A stretch of 6,876 nt of DNA from NCBI GenBank assembly GCA_903898335.1, contig CAIUEV010000042.1, positions 1 through 6,876 of the forward strand, read 5' to 3'. Position 1 is the stretch's first letter; each line of letters starts with the position of its first letter. This document shows positions 4,688-6,876 of this stretch, piece after piece. Made by a program: the position numbers and the translations under genes. The DNA is from an uncultured bacterium. Lineage in GTDB: Bacteria; Patescibacteriota; Minisyncoccia; CAIUEV01. A model generated the notes under the pieces. It worked only from the letters and a program-made list of their open reading frames with translations. It did no database searches and was not told the DNA's origin.

Positions 4688-5854
4688 CTAGCCGTTATTT
4701 TCAATTGATTCCAAAACGGTCAAAGTTCTTTCCGCCGTTTTTTGCCAAGTAAAGTTCTTCGCGGCCTCTCGTCCTAATTTTGAAAATTCCTGGCGCAAAG
4801 ACTGGTCCTGCACAAATCGCTCAAGCGCCCAAGCAAATTCACTCACATCATAAGGGTTGGAAAGCAGAGCGCAATCACCCAGGACCTCAATCATCGAGGC
4901 GGAAGCAGAAGCTAAAACCGGTGTTCCCACCGCCATCGCCTCCAAGGGGGGAAGACCAAAACCTTCGAAAAGAGAGGGAAAAAGAAAGATTTCCGCTGCC
5001 GCATAGATTTTGGGACGGTCAATATCCTCGACGGGACCGACAAAATATATATCTTTTTTGAAGGGAGATTTTTCATACTCTTCAAAAACTCTCTCCGACG
5101 ACCAGCCAACACCACCGGCGATCACCAACGCATGATTGCTGCCCGTTTTTTCTTTGAACAGATTAAAGACTTTGATCAAAAAAGCTATATTTTTGCGCGG
5201 CTCCAAGGTCCCCAAGAAAAGAAGAAGGGGCCGATTGGGTAAGCTATATTTTTTAAGTAATCCGGCCTTTACTTTTCGATCAAGCGGCCTTTGGACTTCA
5301 AGAAATTTTGTGTCCAAGCCCAGATGAATCGGGATTATTTTCCCAGCATTTAGTCGATAAGTTTTCCCCAGATCATAGGCGGTAAAGGCGGAGACGGTAA
5401 TTATTTTTGTTGATTCCAAAGCCTTTTTTCGAGGATTAATCAAAAAGTGCCAAAGTCTTCTTTTTTTGTTGAAAAAATGGGGAAAATGTTCAAAGGAGAG
5501 ATCGTGAAAAGTCATTACAAAGGGAGTTTTTCGCGACAAAGCAAAGAAATTCATATTCGGAAAGAAAAAAACATCAACCGGACCGGTAAAAAATTCTAAA
5601 GTCGGTTGGCCAAAAAACCAGAAAAGGCCGTTCAACAGCTTATTTGGCCAAGAGTGACGAGCCAAAGAAACATTCGGTAAATCGGCCCAGGCCTGAATTT
5701 CGGCCGGACATTGACCGCCAAAACTATTAAAAAAGAGAATGTATTCATGATTGGACCCCAAAGCAAACAGTTGAGGCAATAAATTGCGGATATACTCCTC
5801 CACTCCACTGTTTTTTCCGCCCGAAAGGGCGCGCACATCGATGCCAATACGCAT
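4688..5854 (-). CDS. GT4 family glycosyltransferase
   Basis: Enzymes of this family transfer a sugar from a nucleotide-sugar donor with retention of configuration, typically to build surface polysaccharides or glycolipids. The 388 residues form a GT-B pair of Rossmann domains. The N-terminal acceptor domain (about 1-185) opens with MRIGIDVRAL, a Gly-rich loop (SGGKNSGVEEY), and the segment FHDLSFEHFP before the first ITVSAFTAYDL helix. The C-terminal donor domain (about 205-388) has LFLGTLEPRKN (R220 and K221 should contact the donor phosphates) and the EX7E pair E297 and E305 in FEGFGLPPLEAMAVGTPV. Domain order and key residues are intact. It is most similar in layout to mannosyl- or glucosyltransferases of the WbdA/MtfB kind, but the donor and acceptor cannot be read from sequence. 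Only 20 nt separate its ATG from the HU terminator, and no Shine-Dalgarno site or promoter is obvious. Confidence 0.93.
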   Translation of the reverse strand: MRIGIDVRALSGGKNSGVEEYIRNLLPQLFALGSNHEYILFFNSFGGQCPAEIQAWADLPNVSLARHSWPNKLLNGLFWFFGQPTLEFFTGPVDVFFFPNMNFFALSRKTPFVMTFHDLSFEHFPHFFNKKRRLWHFLINPRKKALESTKIITVSAFTAYDLGKTYRLNAGKIIPIHLGLDTKFLEVQRPLDRKVKAGLLKKYSLPNRPLLLFLGTLEPRKNIAFLIKVFNLFKEKTGSNHALVIAGGVGWSSERVFEEYEKSPFKKDIYFVGPVEDIDRPKIYAAAEIFLFPSLFEGFGLPPLEAMAVGTPVLASASASMIEVLGDCALLSNPYDVSEFAWALERFVQDQSLRQEFSKLGREAAKNFTWQKTAERTLTVLESIENNG

Positions 5855-5874
5855 AATAATTTGAATTTGAGCCT

Positions 5875-5905
5875 AAAAAACAACGAGAGGGGATAAACCC
5901 CTCTC
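5875..5905 (-). terminator. rho-independent terminator of the HU gene
   Basis: On the minus strand GAGAGGGG and CCCCTCTC form a perfect 8-bp stem around a TTTAT loop, followed by GTTG and six T residues (5880-5875). It lies about 40 nt after the HU stop codon and directly before the glycosyltransferase gene. Confidence 0.88.
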
Positions 5906-5944
5906 ACTGCTTATTTAATTTCTTTCGTATCCGTTAAATGAAGT

Positions 5945-6217
5945 CTATTTGACTGCATCTTTCAAGCCTTTACCGGCTTTGAATCGGGGTACGGTTCGGG
6001 CTGGGATTTTGATCTCAGCTCCGGTTTGAGGATTGACACCTTTTCGAGCAGCTCTTTTAGCCACCAAGAAGGTTCCGAATCCGGTCAAAGTTACTTTACC
6101 ACCTTTCTTCAAAGTCTCTTTAACGGTTTCCAAAGCGGCCTTAACGGCACCTTCGGCGTCCTTCTTTGAGAGACCGGCCTTTTTGGCCACGGCAACTACC
6201 AATTCTTCTTTGTTCAT
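5945..6217 (-). CDS. hup: HU-type nucleoid DNA-binding protein
   Basis: HU binds and bends DNA as a dimer with little sequence preference, compacting the chromosome and assisting replication and repair. The 90 residues match the usual length. The N-terminal helices (1-40, MNKEELVVAVAKKAGLSKKDAE...) make the dimer core. Residues 46-66 carry the signature GFGTF...RAARKGVNPQTG, where P63 at the tip of the beta arm is the residue that wedges into DNA. The arm returns through IPARTVPRFKAGKGLKDAVK. The pattern is that of HU and not IHF, although a single gene cannot exclude an IHF-like partner. Very strong ribosome binding site, a leader of about 100 nt and a clean terminator indicate a highly expressed single-gene unit. 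Confidence 0.97.
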   Translation of the reverse strand: MNKEELVVAVAKKAGLSKKDAEGAVKAALETVKETLKKGGKVTLTGFGTFLVAKRAARKGVNPQTGAEIKIPARTVPRFKAGKGLKDAVK

Positions 6218-6223
6218 TTTCTG

Positions 6224-6231
6224 TCACCTCC
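6224..6231 (-). promoter_or_regulatory. strong ribosome binding site of HU
   Basis: GGAGGTGA lies 6 nt before the HU ATG, an almost ideal complement to the 16S rRNA tail. It stands out because most minus-strand genes in the window have no recognisable Shine-Dalgarno sequence. Confidence 0.92.
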
Positions 6232-6277
6232 TTCCTCTCTTTTGTAAATCGATAAAATCATTTTTCTTTTTGCTCTT

Positions 6278-6292
6278 TTAGATGGTATCTAA
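6278..6292. repeat. small palindrome in the HU leader
   Basis: TTAGAT and ATCTAA pair around a 3-nt centre. No T run follows on either strand, so it is not a terminator. Two 9-bp direct repeats (GCTTAATAA at 6294-6302 and 6327-6335) lie beside it, giving this leader more structure than its neighbours. Confidence 0.4.
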
Positions 6293-6315
6293 CGCTTAAT
6301 AAAGCTTACTACTAC

Positions 6316-6343
6316 CAAATACCACAGCTTAATAATATGTCAA
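6316..6343 (-). promoter_or_regulatory. possible HU promoter
   Basis: A perfect TTGACA box (6343-6338) lies on the minus strand, with TATTTG (6321-6316) 16 nt later. The -10 match is only moderate, so the exact start is uncertain. The leader would be about 90 nt or more. Confidence 0.4.
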
Positions 6344-6372
6344 ATCGACCTCGACAAGCTTTGAAGATAAAT

Positions 6373-6876
6373 CTAGACAACATTATCGAACACTTCCTGA
6401 ACGTCTAAATTTTCTTCCAACTCCTCGATTAGACCATTGTAAAGCTTTTTTTCTTCCATTGTCAATTTTATGCGGGTTTTCGGAAAGTAGCCGACACCAA
6501 AATCGTCAATTTTAGCGTCTGAGAGCGAGTTTCTGACTTCATTGAAAAAAGCCAGATCCGCAATCAAACGCAGTCCGTTTTCGCCTTGTTCCTCGAAATC
6601 GTCCGCTCCCAGTTCTACGATTTTCTCCAGCCAAAATTCTTTTTGTGCCGATTCAATTTCCAAATCGACAAAGCCCGCTCGTCGAAAGTTCCAACTTACT
6701 CCACCGTCAGCCATTTTGCCTCCGTGATCCTCCAAAGTCTTTCGTAATTCGTTCACGGTGCGGTTTCTTTTATCAGTGATAACCGTAATCATTAACATTG
6801 TGCCAAAAGGACCGATCCCCTCATAAACAAGCTCTTCCAGGTCGGCATTTTCACGGTCACCCGCCTTTTTAACGAG
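6373..6876 (-). CDS. yebC: YebC/PmpR family protein, C-terminal 167 residues (5' end outside window)
   Basis: The frame is open from the right edge to TAG at 6373. YebC proteins were first described as transcription regulators; bacterial and mitochondrial (TACO1) members have since been linked to translation, in particular of proline-rich stretches. The visible part holds family landmarks: YEGIGPFG (residues 18-25), then ITDKRNRTVNELR (33-45), the HGGKMADGGVSWNF segment (51-64), and the acidic C-terminal domain ending in EELEENLDVQEVFDNVV. Full-length members have about 240-250 residues, so roughly 75-80, including the GHSKW start motif, are missing to the right. The ATG at 6798 is internal and not the gene start. 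No hairpin terminator follows, so transcripts may read into HU. Confidence 0.94.
   Translation of the reverse strand, partial: LVKKAGDRENADLEELVYEGIGPFGTMLMITVITDKRNRTVNELRKTLEDHGGKMADGGVSWNFRRAGFVDLEIESAQKEFWLEKIVELGADDFEEQGENGLRLIADLAFFNEVRNSLSDAKIDDFGVGYFPKTRIKLTMEEKKLYNGLIEELEENLDVQEVFDNVV

Noticed and set aside
1..6876. CRISPR arrays, tRNA or rRNA genes, insertion sequences
   Set aside because: No spaced repeat array, no cloverleaf or rRNA-like stretch, and no transposase were seen on either strand.

Overview
This window reads like a piece of chromosome from a Candidate Phyla Radiation (Patescibacteria, probably Parcubacteria-like) bacterium. That placement is an inference from compact gene order, mostly weak or absent Shine-Dalgarno sequences, many small secreted or membrane proteins without recognisable function, and an ECF sigma factor paired with a three-helix membrane protein. 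Nothing in the window proves it. Ten genes are seen, nine on the minus strand and one small one on the plus strand. Both ends are cut: the left edge interrupts a Fic-family gene and the right edge a yebC gene. All ten visible ends use TAA or TAG, and no gene is interrupted by TGA.

Left part (1-1050): the N-terminal two thirds of a Fic protein with an N-terminal inhibitory motif. It is divergent from a 57-residue single-helix membrane protein. Two good promoters facing opposite ways lie on top of each other in the gap, so the pair may behave as a switch. A perfect palindromic hairpin terminator closes the small gene and probably also the minus-strand gene that converges on it.

Middle left (1051-2770): a two-helix membrane protein of unknown function, a membrane-anchored staphylococcal-nuclease-like enzyme, and an AT-rich gene for a small helical protein. 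The AT-rich gene is flanked by two identical 45-bp direct repeats, each carrying a rho-independent terminator. It looks like a cassette inserted into more GC-rich surroundings.

Middle (2770-4690): the most interesting region. An ECF sigma factor is followed after 14 nt by a membrane protein with three helices and a large outer domain (candidate anti-sigma or sensor), and then by a small secreted protein. Upstream of the sigma gene and of the secreted-protein gene are two sites with the layout AAAC-TTTT-N12-CGT. The second, TGAAAC-N16-CGTA, equals the Bacillus subtilis sigma-W consensus. The simplest reading is a self-activating envelope-response regulon whose output is the secreted protein.

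Right part (4688-6876): a GT4 glycosyltransferase, an HU-type nucleoid protein with a strong ribosome binding site, a structured leader and a clear terminator, and the C-terminal part of YebC.
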